A stretch of DNA of 31,574 bases from Actinomycetes bacterium (GCA_023434535.1 JAEYSR010000199.1:1-31574), one strand, 5' to 3'; counted from the first letter of the stretch, positions 16,015-24,241 are shown. The notes: generated by a model from the letters alone, not told the origin. A program made the numbers and translations.

Positions 16015-16740
16015 GTGGACGGAATCGAGCTCATCCCGGTGCGCGGGCTGCCCGAGATCGGCCGGGGCGCCGATCTCGCCGGCATGATCGGCGACGCGAT
16101 CGAGCTCAGGGACCGCGACGTCGTCGTCGTGACCCAGAAAGTCGTGTCCAAGGCCGAGGGAGCGATGGAGCAGGTCGACCCCGACGACCCCCTGTCCCAC
16201 AAGCCGCTCGTCGAGCGCGAGTCCGTGCGGATCCTCCGTCGACGGGGCGATCTCATCATCTCCGAGACCCGCCACGGGTTCGTGTGCGCCAACGCCGGGA
16301 TCGACCTGTCCAACGTGGAGCAGGGCTGGGCGGCGCTCCTGCCCGAGGACCCGGACCGCTCCGCCCGACGGATCCGCGACGGTCTGCGGGGCCGTTGCGG
16401 GGTGGACGTCGGGGTCATCGTGTCCGACACGTTCGGCCGCACCTGGCGGCGCGGCGTCACCGACGTCGCCATCGGCTCCGCCGGGCTGGTCCCCGTGGTC
16501 GACCTCCGAGGCACCCGCGACGCCTACGGACGGGAGCTCCAGGTCACCGAGGTGGCCGTCGTCGACGAGATCGCCGGCGCGGCCGAGCTGGTCATGGGCA
16601 AGTCCACCGGCGTCCCGGTCGCCGTGGTGCGGGGCCTGGGCGACGAGGTGTTCGCGACCCGCGCCCCGGACGGCACCGAGCCGCACCGGGGCGTCCTCAC
16701 CGACGTGGTCCGGGCCCCCGCCGACGACCTCTTCCGCTGA
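16015..16740 (+). CDS. cofE: Coenzyme F420-0:L-glutamate ligase
   Basis: CofE adds gamma-linked glutamates to F420-0 using GTP. The 241-residue protein contains PVRGLPEIGRGADLAGMI, VVTQKVVSKAEG, ANAGIDLSNVE and SDTFGRTWRRGVTDVAIGSA, which are diagnostic. The GTG at 16015 follows GGAGG (16005-16009) by 5 nt. It ends after the ligase domain: the C-terminal nitroreductase-like domain that makes mycobacterial FbiB bifunctional and reduces dehydro-F420-0 is absent. If the dehydro route operates, a separate reductase must exist elsewhere. It is coexpressed with cofD. Confidence 0.95.
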   Translation: MDGIELIPVRGLPEIGRGADLAGMIGDAIELRDRDVVVVTQKVVSKAEGAMEQVDPDDPLSHKPLVERESVRILRRRGDLIISETRHGFVCANAGIDLSNVEQGWAALLPEDPDRSARRIRDGLRGRCGVDVGVIVSDTFGRTWRRGVTDVAIGSAGLVPVVDLRGTRDAYGRELQVTEVAVVDEIAGAAELVMGKSTGVPVAVVRGLGDEVFATRAPDGTEPHRGVLTDVVRAPADDLFR

Positions 16741-16763
16741 TCCCGCCGATCCGACTCGGCCGG

Positions 16764-17516
16764 TCAGGCCAGGGTGCCGCCGTCGACCTTCAGGCAGGTG
16801 CCGTTCACGTGGGACGCGTCGTCGGACGCGAGGAAGGCGATGGCGCTGGCGACCGTGTCGGGACCCCGGTGCTCGTCGAGGGCCGTGATCCGGTTGACCA
16901 GCTTGATGTCGGCGCCCTCGGGCAGGCGGAACTCGTTCTGGATCGGCGTCAGGATCGAACCGGGCGCCACGCTGTTGCAGCGCACGCCCTGCTTGCCGAA
17001 CTCCACGGCCAGGCACTGGGTGAGCGCGTAGACGCCGCCCTTGGACGCCGAGTAGGACACGGCCCACGGGTGTCCGGCCAGCGAGGCGGTGGACGCCGTG
17101 TTGACGATGTTGCCCCCGGTGGCGAGCAGGTGGTCCATCACCTCGCGGCACACGAGGAAGGTCCCGGTCAGGTTGACCGCGATGATCCGGTCCCAGTCCG
17201 ACAGCTGGGTCCTCCGGAGGTCCTCGAAGTGCAGGATGCCGGCGACGTTGATCGCCGCGTCCAGCCGACCGTGGGCGGAGACGGCGGCCGCCACGAGGTC
17301 CGCCACGCTCGACTCGTCGGCCACGTTGGCCACCACCGGCAGGACCTCGGCGCCCGCCGCCTCGCACGACGCGGCGGTCTCGGCCAGGCCCTCGGCGTTC
17401 ACGTCGGAGATGGCGAGGGTCGCTCCCTCGGAGGCCAGGCGCTCCGCGGTGGCGCGGCCGATGCCCGATGCCGCACCCGTGATCAGGACGACCTTGTCGG
17501 CGAACCGCTCCACCAT
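16764..17516 (-). CDS. SDR family oxidoreductase
   Basis: This 250-residue classical short-chain dehydrogenase has TGAASGIG at residues 13-20 and Asp38 in the ISDVN loop, suggesting NAD(H) preference. It has NVAG (90-93, replacing the usual NNAG), catalytic Ser142, and Tyr155/Lys159 in YSASK. The substrate is not predictable from sequence; FabG-like ketoacyl or hydroxysteroid/alcohol reactions are possible. The ATG at 17516 has GGGAG only 3 nt upstream. The next codon, GTG at 17513, has better spacing (6 nt), so the start may be one codon shorter. It is separated from the glycan operon by its own promoter and an operator-like palindrome, so it is probably regulated independently. Confidence 0.88.
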   Translation of the reverse strand: MVERFADKVVLITGAASGIGRATAERLASEGATLAISDVNAEGLAETAASCEAAGAEVLPVVANVADESSVADLVAAAVSAHGRLDAAINVAGILHFEDLRRTQLSDWDRIIAVNLTGTFLVCREVMDHLLATGGNIVNTASTASLAGHPWAVSYSASKGGVYALTQCLAVEFGKQGVRCNSVAPGSILTPIQNEFRLPEGADIKLVNRITALDEHRGPDTVASAIAFLASDDASHVNGTCLKVDGGTLA

Positions 17517-17578
17517 GCACTCCCACTGGTGGCGCACCGCCACCCGACCCCGACCGACCGCGCCGGCCACCCGTCGAC

Positions 17579-17593
17579 CTGACGAGCCGTCAG
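17579..17593. promoter_or_regulatory. Operator-like palindrome at the SDR transcription start
   Basis: CTGACGAGCCGTCAG is a perfect inverted repeat (6-bp arms, 3-bp spacer). On the minus strand it begins immediately after the TATGAT -10, so a bound protein would cover the start point. The layout suggests repression, perhaps by a TetR-type regulator; the regulator is not in the window. Confidence 0.55.
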
Positions 17594-17599
17594 ATCATA
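17594..17599 (-). promoter_or_regulatory. -10 element TATGAT of the SDR gene
   Basis: TATGAT on the minus strand is close to the sigma-70-type consensus and stands out in GC-rich surroundings. It lies directly after the galE stop and gives a leader of about 70 nt before the SDR start. Confidence 0.55.
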
Positions 17600-17606
17600 G
17601 GAGCGG

Positions 17607-18551
17607 TCAGCGCTCCCGGAACCAGTCCAGGGTCGCCGCGGTGCCGGCCGCCAGGTCCGTGAACGGCTGCCACCCGAGGTGCAGCTTGGCCCGGGTGGCG
17701 TCGAGGCACGACCGCTGCAGCTCCCCGATGCGGGCCGGCGCGTGCTCGGCGGGGGTGTCGACCCCGGCGTTGGCGGCCATGGTGGAGTACAGGTCGAGCA
17801 CCGAGGACTCCACGCCGGTGCCGATGTTGCAGAGCAGTCCGCTGCCCCGCTCCGCAGCCCGGACGAAGGCGTCCACCACGTCGTCGACGAACACGTAGTC
17901 CCGCGTCTGGGATCCGTCGCCGTAGACGGTGCACTGCTCGCCTGCGAGCAGGCGGCCGGCGAAGATCGCCACCACGCCGGCCTCGCCGTGCGGGTCCTGG
18001 CGCGGGCCGTAGACGTTGGCCAGCGCGAGGGAGGTGTACTCCAGCTGGTGCAGCGCCCGGTAGGCGTACATGTAGTCGGTGGCGACCTTCTTGGAGACGC
18101 CGTACGGAGCGACCGGGTGCTGCGGATGACCCTCGCCAACCGGCAGGTCGTCGGGGTCCACGTCGCCGTAGATCGTGCCGCCCGACGAGGCGAACACCAC
18201 CTTGCGCGCCCCCGCCCGACGGGCGCCCTCGAGCACGTTGATCGTGCCGAGCACGTTGATGCGGGCGTCGAGGGCCGGGTCCGACACCGAGACGCGGACG
18301 TCGATCTGCGCTCCCAGGTGGAACACCACCTCGGGCCGTCGACGCTCGATCAGCTCCGACACCGACGGATCGCAGATGTCCATCTGGTGGAAGGTGAACT
18401 CGTGGTCCAGATCGGCCCGGGCGTCCGCGAGGTTGGCCAGCTTGCCGCTGGACAGGTTGTCCACGACGTCGACCGAGTGGCCCTCCGCGAGCAGTCGGTC
18501 GACCAGGTTCGAGCCGATGAACCCGGCGCCGCCGGTGACCAGTGCTTTCAT
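17607..18551 (-). CDS. NAD-dependent epimerase, UDP-glucose 4-epimerase-like
   Basis: This 314-residue extended SDR has GGAGFIG (residues 7-13), DNLSSG (31-36, typical of GalE-type enzymes), Ser122/123 in FASSGGTIYGD, and Tyr150/Lys154 in APYGVSK. NVYGPRQDPHGEAGVVAIFAG and GDGSQTRDYVFVDDV are standard for UDP-glucose/UDP-GlcNAc 4-epimerases. The likely reaction is interconversion of UDP-glucose and UDP-galactose, or of the N-acetyl forms, to supply a glycan. The ATG at 18551 has AGGGG 5 nt upstream. It is the last gene of the glycosyltransferase operon, 40 bp after the guanylyltransferase. A dTDP/GDP-sugar 4-epimerase is an alternative. Confidence 0.85.
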   Translation of the reverse strand: MKALVTGGAGFIGSNLVDRLLAEGHSVDVVDNLSSGKLANLADARADLDHEFTFHQMDICDPSVSELIERRRPEVVFHLGAQIDVRVSVSDPALDARINVLGTINVLEGARRAGARKVVFASSGGTIYGDVDPDDLPVGEGHPQHPVAPYGVSKKVATDYMYAYRALHQLEYTSLALANVYGPRQDPHGEAGVVAIFAGRLLAGEQCTVYGDGSQTRDYVFVDDVVDAFVRAAERGSGLLCNIGTGVESSVLDLYSTMAANAGVDTPAEHAPARIGELQRSCLDATRAKLHLGWQPFTDLAAGTAATLDWFRER

Positions 18552-18591
18552 GTCGACCCCTCGTCCTCGTCCACTTCGTCAGCCCGGGCGA

Positions 18592-19608
18592 TCAGGAGGG
18601 CCACTCGGTGGGCGGAGGGAACCGCCCACCGGACTCGACCGTGCCGGGCGCGACGTCCTCGTCGAAGCCCACCACGGACAGCTCCGTCAGCTCGCAGCTC
18701 TCCCCCACCACCGATCGGGCACCGATGATCGACCGCTGGACCGACGCACCGGCGGCGATGCGGGCACCGGCCATGACGACCGAGTCCACCACCTGCGCCC
18801 CCGAGGCGACGATCGCCCCCGGACCCACCATCGACCGCTTGACCATCGCTCCGGCGTCGATCCGGGCCGACTCGTGGATGGCCGGCTCGAAGGACCCGCG
18901 CAGACCGTCGAGCAGGTCCAGATGGGCCTGCAGGTACGCCTCCGGCGTCCCGGCGTCGATCCAGTAGGCCGCCGCCTGCAGCCCGTACAGACGGCCGGTC
19001 GAGACGAGCTCTGGGAAGAGGTCGCGCTCGATCGAGCGGCGCTCGCCGAGGCCGACCATGTCGATCACCTCGGGCTCGAGCACGTACGTGCCGGCGTTGA
19101 TCCAGTGCGAGGGCGCCGTGCCGGGCTCGGGCTTCTCGATGAAGGCCTCCACGCGACCGTCGGCCGCCAGGGGGACCACGCCGTAGCGGGAGGGGTCCTC
19201 GACCTCGTGAAGCGCGATCGTGGCCGCACCGCCGTTCTCCCGGTGGAACCGCCACAGCTCCCCGACGTCGAGGTCGGTCAGGACGTCGCCGTTCAACGCC
19301 AGGAACGTGCTGTCGATCCCCGCCTCCCGGGCCGCGAACGCGATGGCGCCGCCGGTGTCGAGCGGCTCGGGCTCGACGGCGTAGCGGACCGGGACCCCGG
19401 CGACCTCGCCGTCGGGGAACTCCCGGAGGAAGACCTCGGGCTGGTAGCCGAGCGAGAGGACGACCTCCTCGACGCCCAGGCCGCCGAGGTGCTCGACGAC
19501 GCGCTGGAGCATGGTGACGCTGCCCATCGGGAGCATCTGCTTGGGGACGGTCAACGTCAGGGGTCGCAGCCGGGTGCCGAAGCCCCCGACCAGGATCACG
19601 GCCTTCAT
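18592..19608 (-). CDS. Sugar-1-phosphate nucleotidyltransferase, probably mannose-1-phosphate guanylyltransferase
   Basis: The 338-residue protein has the nucleotidyltransferase signature GGFGTRLRPLT (residues 8-18) with Lys23, then LNGDVLTDLD for metal binding, EPLDTGGA, and FIEKPEPG. The C-terminal third is a left-handed beta-helix of hexapeptide repeats (ARIDAGAMV, AIVASGAQV, ARIAAGASV). This two-domain layout fits actinobacterial ManB/GDP-mannose pyrophosphorylases, which make GDP-mannose from mannose-1-phosphate and GTP. A glucose-1-phosphate thymidylyl- or uridylyltransferase cannot be fully excluded. The ATG is 1 nt after the stop of the preceding gene, so it is tightly coupled. It would feed Gmd, encoded 5 kb away. 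Confidence 0.85.
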   Translation of the reverse strand: MKAVILVGGFGTRLRPLTLTVPKQMLPMGSVTMLQRVVEHLGGLGVEEVVLSLGYQPEVFLREFPDGEVAGVPVRYAVEPEPLDTGGAIAFAAREAGIDSTFLALNGDVLTDLDVGELWRFHRENGGAATIALHEVEDPSRYGVVPLAADGRVEAFIEKPEPGTAPSHWINAGTYVLEPEVIDMVGLGERRSIERDLFPELVSTGRLYGLQAAAYWIDAGTPEAYLQAHLDLLDGLRGSFEPAIHESARIDAGAMVKRSMVGPGAIVASGAQVVDSVVMAGARIAAGASVQRSIIGARSVVGESCELTELSVVGFDEDVAPGTVESGGRFPPPTEWPS

Positions 19609-19609
19609 G

Positions 19610-20383
19610 TCAGCCCGGCGCAGCGGTGGTGGTGGTGTCGGCCGGCGCGGACGTGGTCGTCTCGCCCGGCGCAGTGGTCGGTGCCCCGGCCACGGTCGTC
19701 GACGTCGCCGTGTTCAGACCGTCGGTCGACTGGCCCGGCTCGACGTCGGACGGGTTCGCCAGCTCGCTCATCGACGGCGGCAGCGGCGGCGTGAAGTCCG
19801 ACGGGTTGAACGACAGCACGTACGCACCGCCGTCCTCGGTGAAGCGCGCCTCGTTGATCTCCGCGCCGGTCAGCTTCTCCGGATCGGTCTTGTCGTTCGC
19901 CTGGGGCGGCCACACGAACAGCGCCAGCTCGGCGGTCTTGTCGTCGCACTTGTCGCCGTCCTTCTTGGACGTGCCGTCCTTGAGCGTGAGCGTGCCGTCG
20001 GACACCTCCGCCCCGATCTGGTTGAAGAACGCCTGCATGGTCGCGTTCTCGCCCGATCCGCCGGCCCCGAACGGGTGCACGTGGATGAGACCGTCCTGGT
20101 GGGTGTGGATGCCCAGCCGGTCGGCGCCGTCGTCGGCCGGCGGGTCGAGGAACTCGCCGCACACGTTGATGCCGAACGCCTCGTGCCAGTGGTCACGGGT
20201 CGTCGGCGCCTCGCTCGCAGTGGCCTGACGGCTGTCGCGCGCCAGCACCACCAGCACCGCGCCGACCACGACGATGGCGATGATCAGGGCCGGGTAGGCC
20301 AGGTTCCGGCGCTGCCCGGGAGCCCGGCTGACACCGGCCTGCTGGACGCGACGGATCTTCTTCGAGGAGGAGGCCTTACCCAT
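19610..20383 (-). CDS. Membrane-anchored protein with extracytoplasmic His cluster
   Basis: This 257-residue protein is not assigned to a named family. A basic N-terminus (KASSSKKIRR) precedes one membrane helix (about 29-48). The outer domain begins with DHWHEAFGINVCGEFLDPP, giving His65, His67 and Cys75, followed by GIHTHQDGLIHVHPFG, giving His93, 95, 101 and 103. A second Cys is in DKCDDK. The tail from about residue 220 is Thr/Ala/Pro-rich and disordered. The spaced His pairs look like a metal site. The gene lies inside the glycan operon and its stop is 1 nt from the guanylyltransferase ATG, which suggests a role in surface assembly, but no reaction can be named. A TACCGT hexamer 10 nt before the ATG may add an internal promoter. 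Confidence 0.8.
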   Translation of the reverse strand: MGKASSSKKIRRVQQAGVSRAPGQRRNLAYPALIIAIVVVGAVLVVLARDSRQATASEAPTTRDHWHEAFGINVCGEFLDPPADDGADRLGIHTHQDGLIHVHPFGAGGSGENATMQAFFNQIGAEVSDGTLTLKDGTSKKDGDKCDDKTAELALFVWPPQANDKTDPEKLTGAEINEARFTEDGGAYVLSFNPSDFTPPLPPSMSELANPSDVEPGQSTDGLNTATSTTVAGAPTTAPGETTTSAPADTTTTAAPG

Positions 20384-20389
20384 ACGGGC

Positions 20390-20455
20390 CTAGACGGTAG
20401 CCCCGGGACGGGGTCCGGACCGAACCCGCCCGAGCACCCGCTCAGCGGAGGTCAC
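20390..20455 (-). CDS. Putative 21-residue small ORF in operon gap
   Basis: GTG at 20455 to TAG at 20392-20390, beginning MTSAERVLG. It starts 7 nt after the GT4 stop and ends 6 nt before the next ATG, so it nearly fills the gap. No strong ribosome site. Its first five residues match those of the small ORF in the previous gap (13 of 15 bases identical). Translation is unproven; it may serve coupling only. Confidence 0.3.
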   Translation of the reverse strand: MTSAERVLGRVRSGPRPGATV

Positions 20456-20462
20456 GCCGCCG

Positions 20463-21722
20463 TCAGGTCCCGGCCCGACGTGCGAGCCGGTCGGACCGCA
20501 GCATCTCGAACAGCTGCTCGTACGCCGCGCCGACGGCTGCGGGCGAGACCCAGCCCTCGACGAACGCCCGTCCCGCCGCACCCATCCGGGCGAGCCCCTC
20601 GGGGTCCCCGAGGAGCCCGTCCAGGGCCGCCACGAAGGCGTCGGCGTCCTCGGGCTCGACCGACACCCCGGCCCCGGCGCGCTCGATCGTCGTCGCCACC
20701 TCGGTCCCCGCATCGACGCTGGCGAGGACGGGACGGCCCGACGCGAGGATGGAGTAGAGCTTGGACGGGACGCTGGAGCGGGCCAGGCCGGTCTTCAGCG
20801 GCACCAGGTGCAGGTCCGCCGCGGCCAGCACCTCGGGCAGCCGCTCCCGAGGCTGCATCTCGATGAACCGCAGGTTGTCCAGGCCGGCGGCCGACGCGAC
20901 GAGGTCGTCGCGGGCGGATCCGCCCCCGTTGACGACGAACACCACGTCGTCCCGGCCCCTGTCCCGGTAGCGGCGGGCCGCCTCCACCACGAGGTCCAGG
21001 GACTGGGACAGACCGACGTTGCCGGCGTACATCACGACCGTGCGCCCGACCAGGTCGTACTCGCGACGGTAGGAGTTGTCGCGCTCGGACGGCCTGATCC
21101 GCTCGGTGTCGACGAAGTTGGGGATGACGTGCACGCGCTCGGGTCGGTGGCGACCCAGCTTCCCGGCGACGTTGTCGCGGAGATCCTCGCTGAGCACGGT
21201 GACCGCCGCCGAGCGGCGGTAGAGGAAGCGCTCGAGCCACGACGCCACCGCGATCACGCGCCGGTCGGTGATCGCTCCCAGCTCCACCGCGACGTCGGGG
21301 AACACGTCCTGCACGTTGAACACGAACGGCGTCCCCCTCGGCACCGCGGCGAGCCAGCCCGCCACGCCCAGGGGCAGGGGCGGCGACATCACCATCACCA
21401 CGTCGGGCCGGATCCGGGTGAGCGCGCCGCGGACGGCCGCCATGCCGGTGAAGCCGCCGAACGCCACCGCACGCGCCGGGATGTTCGTCTTGTCGGTCGG
21501 GAACGGGTGGAGCCGGGTGATCCAGCCCCACTCGGTGGACTCCGTCCGCGCCGGCCGGCCCGTCCACCCCTCCTCGACGGCGTGGTGGCGGTACCAGGGC
21601 AGGGAGGTCACGACGTGCATCCGGTGGCCGCGGGCGGCCAGGGCCTCCACGATCGCTGTCATCACCTCACCGGTGGGAGCCACGTCGGGGGCGTAGTGGG
21701 GGCACAGGACCAGGATGTTCAT
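20463..21722 (-). CDS. GT4 family glycosyltransferase (WcaI/WbuB-like)
   Basis: The 419-residue GT-B fold enzyme starts with MNILVLCPHYAPDVAPTGEVM, the acceptor-side N-terminus common in WcaI/WbuB-type transferases of capsule and O-antigen pathways. The C-terminal domain contains VVMYAGNVGLSQSLDLVVEA and SVPSKLYSILASGRPVLA, the nucleotide-sugar binding part. No membrane segment is certain; it is probably a peripheral protein on the inner face of the membrane. It likely adds one sugar to a lipid-linked oligosaccharide; donor and linkage cannot be read. The ATG overlaps the stop of a 34-codon ORF by 4 nt and has no good ribosome site, so translation probably depends on coupling. Confidence 0.88.
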   Translation of the reverse strand: MNILVLCPHYAPDVAPTGEVMTAIVEALAARGHRMHVVTSLPWYRHHAVEEGWTGRPARTESTEWGWITRLHPFPTDKTNIPARAVAFGGFTGMAAVRGALTRIRPDVVMVMSPPLPLGVAGWLAAVPRGTPFVFNVQDVFPDVAVELGAITDRRVIAVASWLERFLYRRSAAVTVLSEDLRDNVAGKLGRHRPERVHVIPNFVDTERIRPSERDNSYRREYDLVGRTVVMYAGNVGLSQSLDLVVEAARRYRDRGRDDVVFVVNGGGSARDDLVASAAGLDNLRFIEMQPRERLPEVLAAADLHLVPLKTGLARSSVPSKLYSILASGRPVLASVDAGTEVATTIERAGAGVSVEPEDADAFVAALDGLLGDPEGLARMGAAGRAFVEGWVSPAAVGAAYEQLFEMLRSDRLARRAGT

Positions 21723-21823
21723 GGGCGGGACGGGCCTCGGGAGCTGTCGGTGTCGGTCGTCGGGACGTCGTTCGTGGCGTGTCGCTCGGAGGACGAGGAC
21801 ACCGGGGTCTCGGCGGACGTCAC
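21719..21823 (-). CDS. Putative 34-residue small protein bridging two glycosyltransferase genes
   Basis: The ORF starts with GTG at 21823, overlapping the upstream stop as GTGA, and ends with TGA at 21721-21719, overlapping the downstream ATG as ATGA. A good ribosome site, GGAGG (plus-strand cctcc 21832-21836), lies 8 nt before the GTG. The product begins MTSAETPVSSSSERHATNDV and is Ser/Thr/Asp-rich, hydrophilic, with no membrane segment. It joins both neighbours without any untranslated base, so it could transmit translational coupling, be a small protein in its own right, or both. Confidence 0.5.
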   Translation of the reverse strand: MTSAETPVSSSSERHATNDVPTTDTDSSRGPSRP

Positions 21824-22986
21824 CCCGCTGCCCTCCGGTAGGAACGGAGGAGGGCGGCGGCCGTCCGCTCGGGCGTGAACTGCCCGGCCCGGCGTCGACC
21901 GGCGGCGACCCGCTCCGAACGTTCCGCCGGCGACTCCGCGAGCACAGCTTCCATGGCGTCGGACCACGCTGTCACATCGTCGGCGGGGACGAGGTCCTCG
22001 GGCCGGGCGACCTCCGGCAGCGAGCCGGCGGCGGCCGCGACGACCGGAACGCCGCGCACCATCGCCTCCAGGACGGGGAGGCCGAACCCCTCGTAGCAGG
22101 ACGGGACCGCGACGGCCGCGGTGGCGGCGAACAGGGACTCCAGCTGACCCGACGGCACCCGCCCCGTGCGCAGCACGCGCCCGTCGAGGTCCGGTCGCCT
22201 GATCCGGGCCAGCACGTCGGCCTCGGCAGAGGAGGCACCTCCGGTGAGCACCAGGCGCAGGTCGGGATGCCGGCGAGCTGTGAGTGCGAACGCGTCGAGG
22301 AGCACCAGGTGCCGCTTGTGGGGGTACGTGATCGCCGGGTACAGGAAGAACGGGTCGTCGCCGAGCCACGGCGGCAGGGGAAACGGTCCCGCCGACGGGT
22401 CGGAAGCGTTCGGACTGCCCTCGGAGCGGTCCGGGCCGGGCGATCCCGGCGGGGCGACCCACCACGGCACGACCTCGACGCGTGAGCGCGGGACTCCGAG
22501 CAGCTCGACCACCCGGTCGCGGGTGAACTCGCTCGGGACGGCCACGACGTCGGCGGCGCGGGCCGATCGACCCGCCATGAGCCGGATGTAGGTGCGCTTC
22601 GCGGCCCGGAAGTTCTCCGGCATGTCGAGCGGCTGCAGGTCGTGGACCGTCAGCACCGTCCGGCCGGGATGTCGCAGCGGCAAGACCCCTCCGGCGTGGT
22701 GGACGACGTCGGCCCGCACCGCCCGGGTGACTCCGGGCAACCAGGTCTGCTCGGCGAGGACCCGGCGGCGCTTGTCCCGTCCGTCCTGGTCGAGGACGTG
22801 CAGCTCGAAGCGGTCCGCCAGGTCGGGGTGGGCCGCGGCGAACTGCTCGAGCACGGCCAGGTGCACCTCGACGTCGCCCGCGTCGGGCGAGTCCGCGAGC
22901 GCCCGGAGCGCGTCCGTCGTGGACTCCTCGCTCCCTCCGACCACGCCCGGGACGAGCCACAGGAGGTTGACCAGGACCCGGGTCAT
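21820..22986 (-). CDS. GT4 family glycosyltransferase
   Basis: This 388-residue glycosyltransferase is of the mannosyltransferase-like GT4 type. N-terminal MTRVLVNLLWLVPGVVGGSE and TVHDLQPLDMPENF belong to the acceptor domain. In the donor domain FLYPAITYPHKRHLVLLDAF and the E-x7-E signature in CYEGFGLPVLEAMVRG bind the nucleotide sugar. The ATG at 22986 overlaps the upstream stop by 4 nt (ATGA). No membrane helix is evident. Together with the flanking GT4 genes it should assemble consecutive sugars of one glycan; GDP-mannose or a GDP-deoxysugar made nearby are plausible donors, by context only. Its stop overlaps the GTG of the 34-codon ORF. Confidence 0.9.
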   Translation of the reverse strand: MTRVLVNLLWLVPGVVGGSEESTTDALRALADSPDAGDVEVHLAVLEQFAAAHPDLADRFELHVLDQDGRDKRRRVLAEQTWLPGVTRAVRADVVHHAGGVLPLRHPGRTVLTVHDLQPLDMPENFRAAKRTYIRLMAGRSARAADVVAVPSEFTRDRVVELLGVPRSRVEVVPWWVAPPGSPGPDRSEGSPNASDPSAGPFPLPPWLGDDPFFLYPAITYPHKRHLVLLDAFALTARRHPDLRLVLTGGASSAEADVLARIRRPDLDGRVLRTGRVPSGQLESLFAATAAVAVPSCYEGFGLPVLEAMVRGVPVVAAAAGSLPEVARPEDLVPADDVTAWSDAMEAVLAESPAERSERVAAGRRRAGQFTPERTAAALLRSYRRAAG

Positions 22987-24137
22987 GCGAGCACCCGCGA
23001 GTAGACGTCGCGGACCCGGGACGCCGTCGCGTCCCACGTGAGCTCCGCCGCCCGCGCGGGGCCGGCCGCCCGGAGCGAGGCGGCCAGGTCCGCGTCGTCC
23101 AGGACGGATCGGAGCGCGTCCGCCAAGCGGTCGGATCGGCCCGCCGGTGCCAGGACCGCGGCGTCGCCCGCCACCTCCTCGAGCGCCGTGCCCGCCGTGG
23201 TGACGAGCGGGGCCCCGGCGGCCAGCGCCTCCAGGGCCGGCAGCCCGAACCCCTCGGCCCACGACGGCACGCAGCAGACGTCGGCGCCGGCCCGCAGGGC
23301 CACGAGGTCCGACTCGGGGAGGAAGCCCGTGCGCAGCACCGGACCCGGCACCGATGCCACCTGCGCCACGTCGTCCGGTCCCCAACCCGACGGTCCGGCC
23401 ACCACGAGCGTGAGATCGGGCCGACCCAACCGCGCCATCGCGTCGACCAGCACCGCCAGGCCCTTCCGGGGCTCGAGCGTCCCCACGAACAGCACGTAGC
23501 GGCCCCGCAGGCCGAGTCGTCGACGCAGCGCGGCGCCACCGTCCTCCGGCAGCGACACGGGATGAGATCCCCACGGCACGACGTGGAGGCGGTCCTCGGC
23601 GAAGCCGTGGGCCCGGCAGTCCTCCGCCACCGCCTGCGACGGCACCACGACGGCGTCGGCCCGCTCCCGCACGCGCAGCAGCGCCGGGACCATCAACCGG
23701 ACGCCTCGCCGGGTGAACCACTCGGGCCGACTCAGCGGGAAGAGGTCGTGGACCGTCGCGACCAGCGGGACCGTCGTGCGGGGCGGGCCCATGGGGACGG
23801 TGAGGTGGACCAGGTCGACGTCGCCGATCGCCGCCGCGGCCGACGGCTCGACCATCGGCCGGCCGGTGCGATGCCACGAGTCGTACAGCAGCCTGACGGG
23901 GAGCCCCAGCGACGTCACCGGGACCGGCAGCACCGAGGGGTCCACGGTCGGCACCCCTCGGGCGCCGACGCCGGCGACGACCACGTCCTCGCGGTCCGCC
24001 AGCGCCCGGACCAGCTCCACGATCGACGTGGCCGTCCCGCCCGGAACCCTGTGCCAGAGCTGGGTGAGCGTCATCGCGACCCGCGCCGCCGGAGCCCGCC
24101 CCGCGGGGCGCGACGGAGTGGGATCGACGGCTGGCAC
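22983..24137 (-). CDS. GT4 family glycosyltransferase
   Basis: This glycosyltransferase has about 384 residues and is related to the preceding gene in fold and motifs. VATVHDLFPLSRPEWFTRRG is close to the equivalent region of its neighbour, and WAEGFGLPALEALAAG carries the E-x7-E donor-binding signature. VGTLEPRKGLAVLVDAM is the usual start of the C-terminal Rossmann domain. I chose GTG at 24137 because the first beta strand appears to begin at ARVAMTLTQLWHRVPGG. The alternative ATG at 24074 would cut into that strand, although neither start has an ideal ribosome site (GGGAG is 10 nt before the GTG). It is the first gene of the long minus-strand operon and divergent from the fucose-synthase-like gene. 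Confidence 0.85.
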   Translation of the reverse strand: MPAVDPTPSRPAGRAPAARVAMTLTQLWHRVPGGTATSIVELVRALADREDVVVAGVGARGVPTVDPSVLPVPVTSLGLPVRLLYDSWHRTGRPMVEPSAAAAIGDVDLVHLTVPMGPPRTTVPLVATVHDLFPLSRPEWFTRRGVRLMVPALLRVRERADAVVVPSQAVAEDCRAHGFAEDRLHVVPWGSHPVSLPEDGGAALRRRLGLRGRYVLFVGTLEPRKGLAVLVDAMARLGRPDLTLVVAGPSGWGPDDVAQVASVPGPVLRTGFLPESDLVALRAGADVCCVPSWAEGFGLPALEALAAGAPLVTTAGTALEEVAGDAAVLAPAGRSDRLADALRSVLDDADLAASLRAAGPARAAELTWDATASRVRDVYSRVLA

Positions 24138-24241
24138 GACGGGCAGTCTCCCGCACGGCCGGGACCTCGGCGAGCACCGTCGGACCGGCACGATCGGACC
24201 GGTCCCCTCCTCGGCGCCGCGAGCCGGCGGTGCCGATGACG

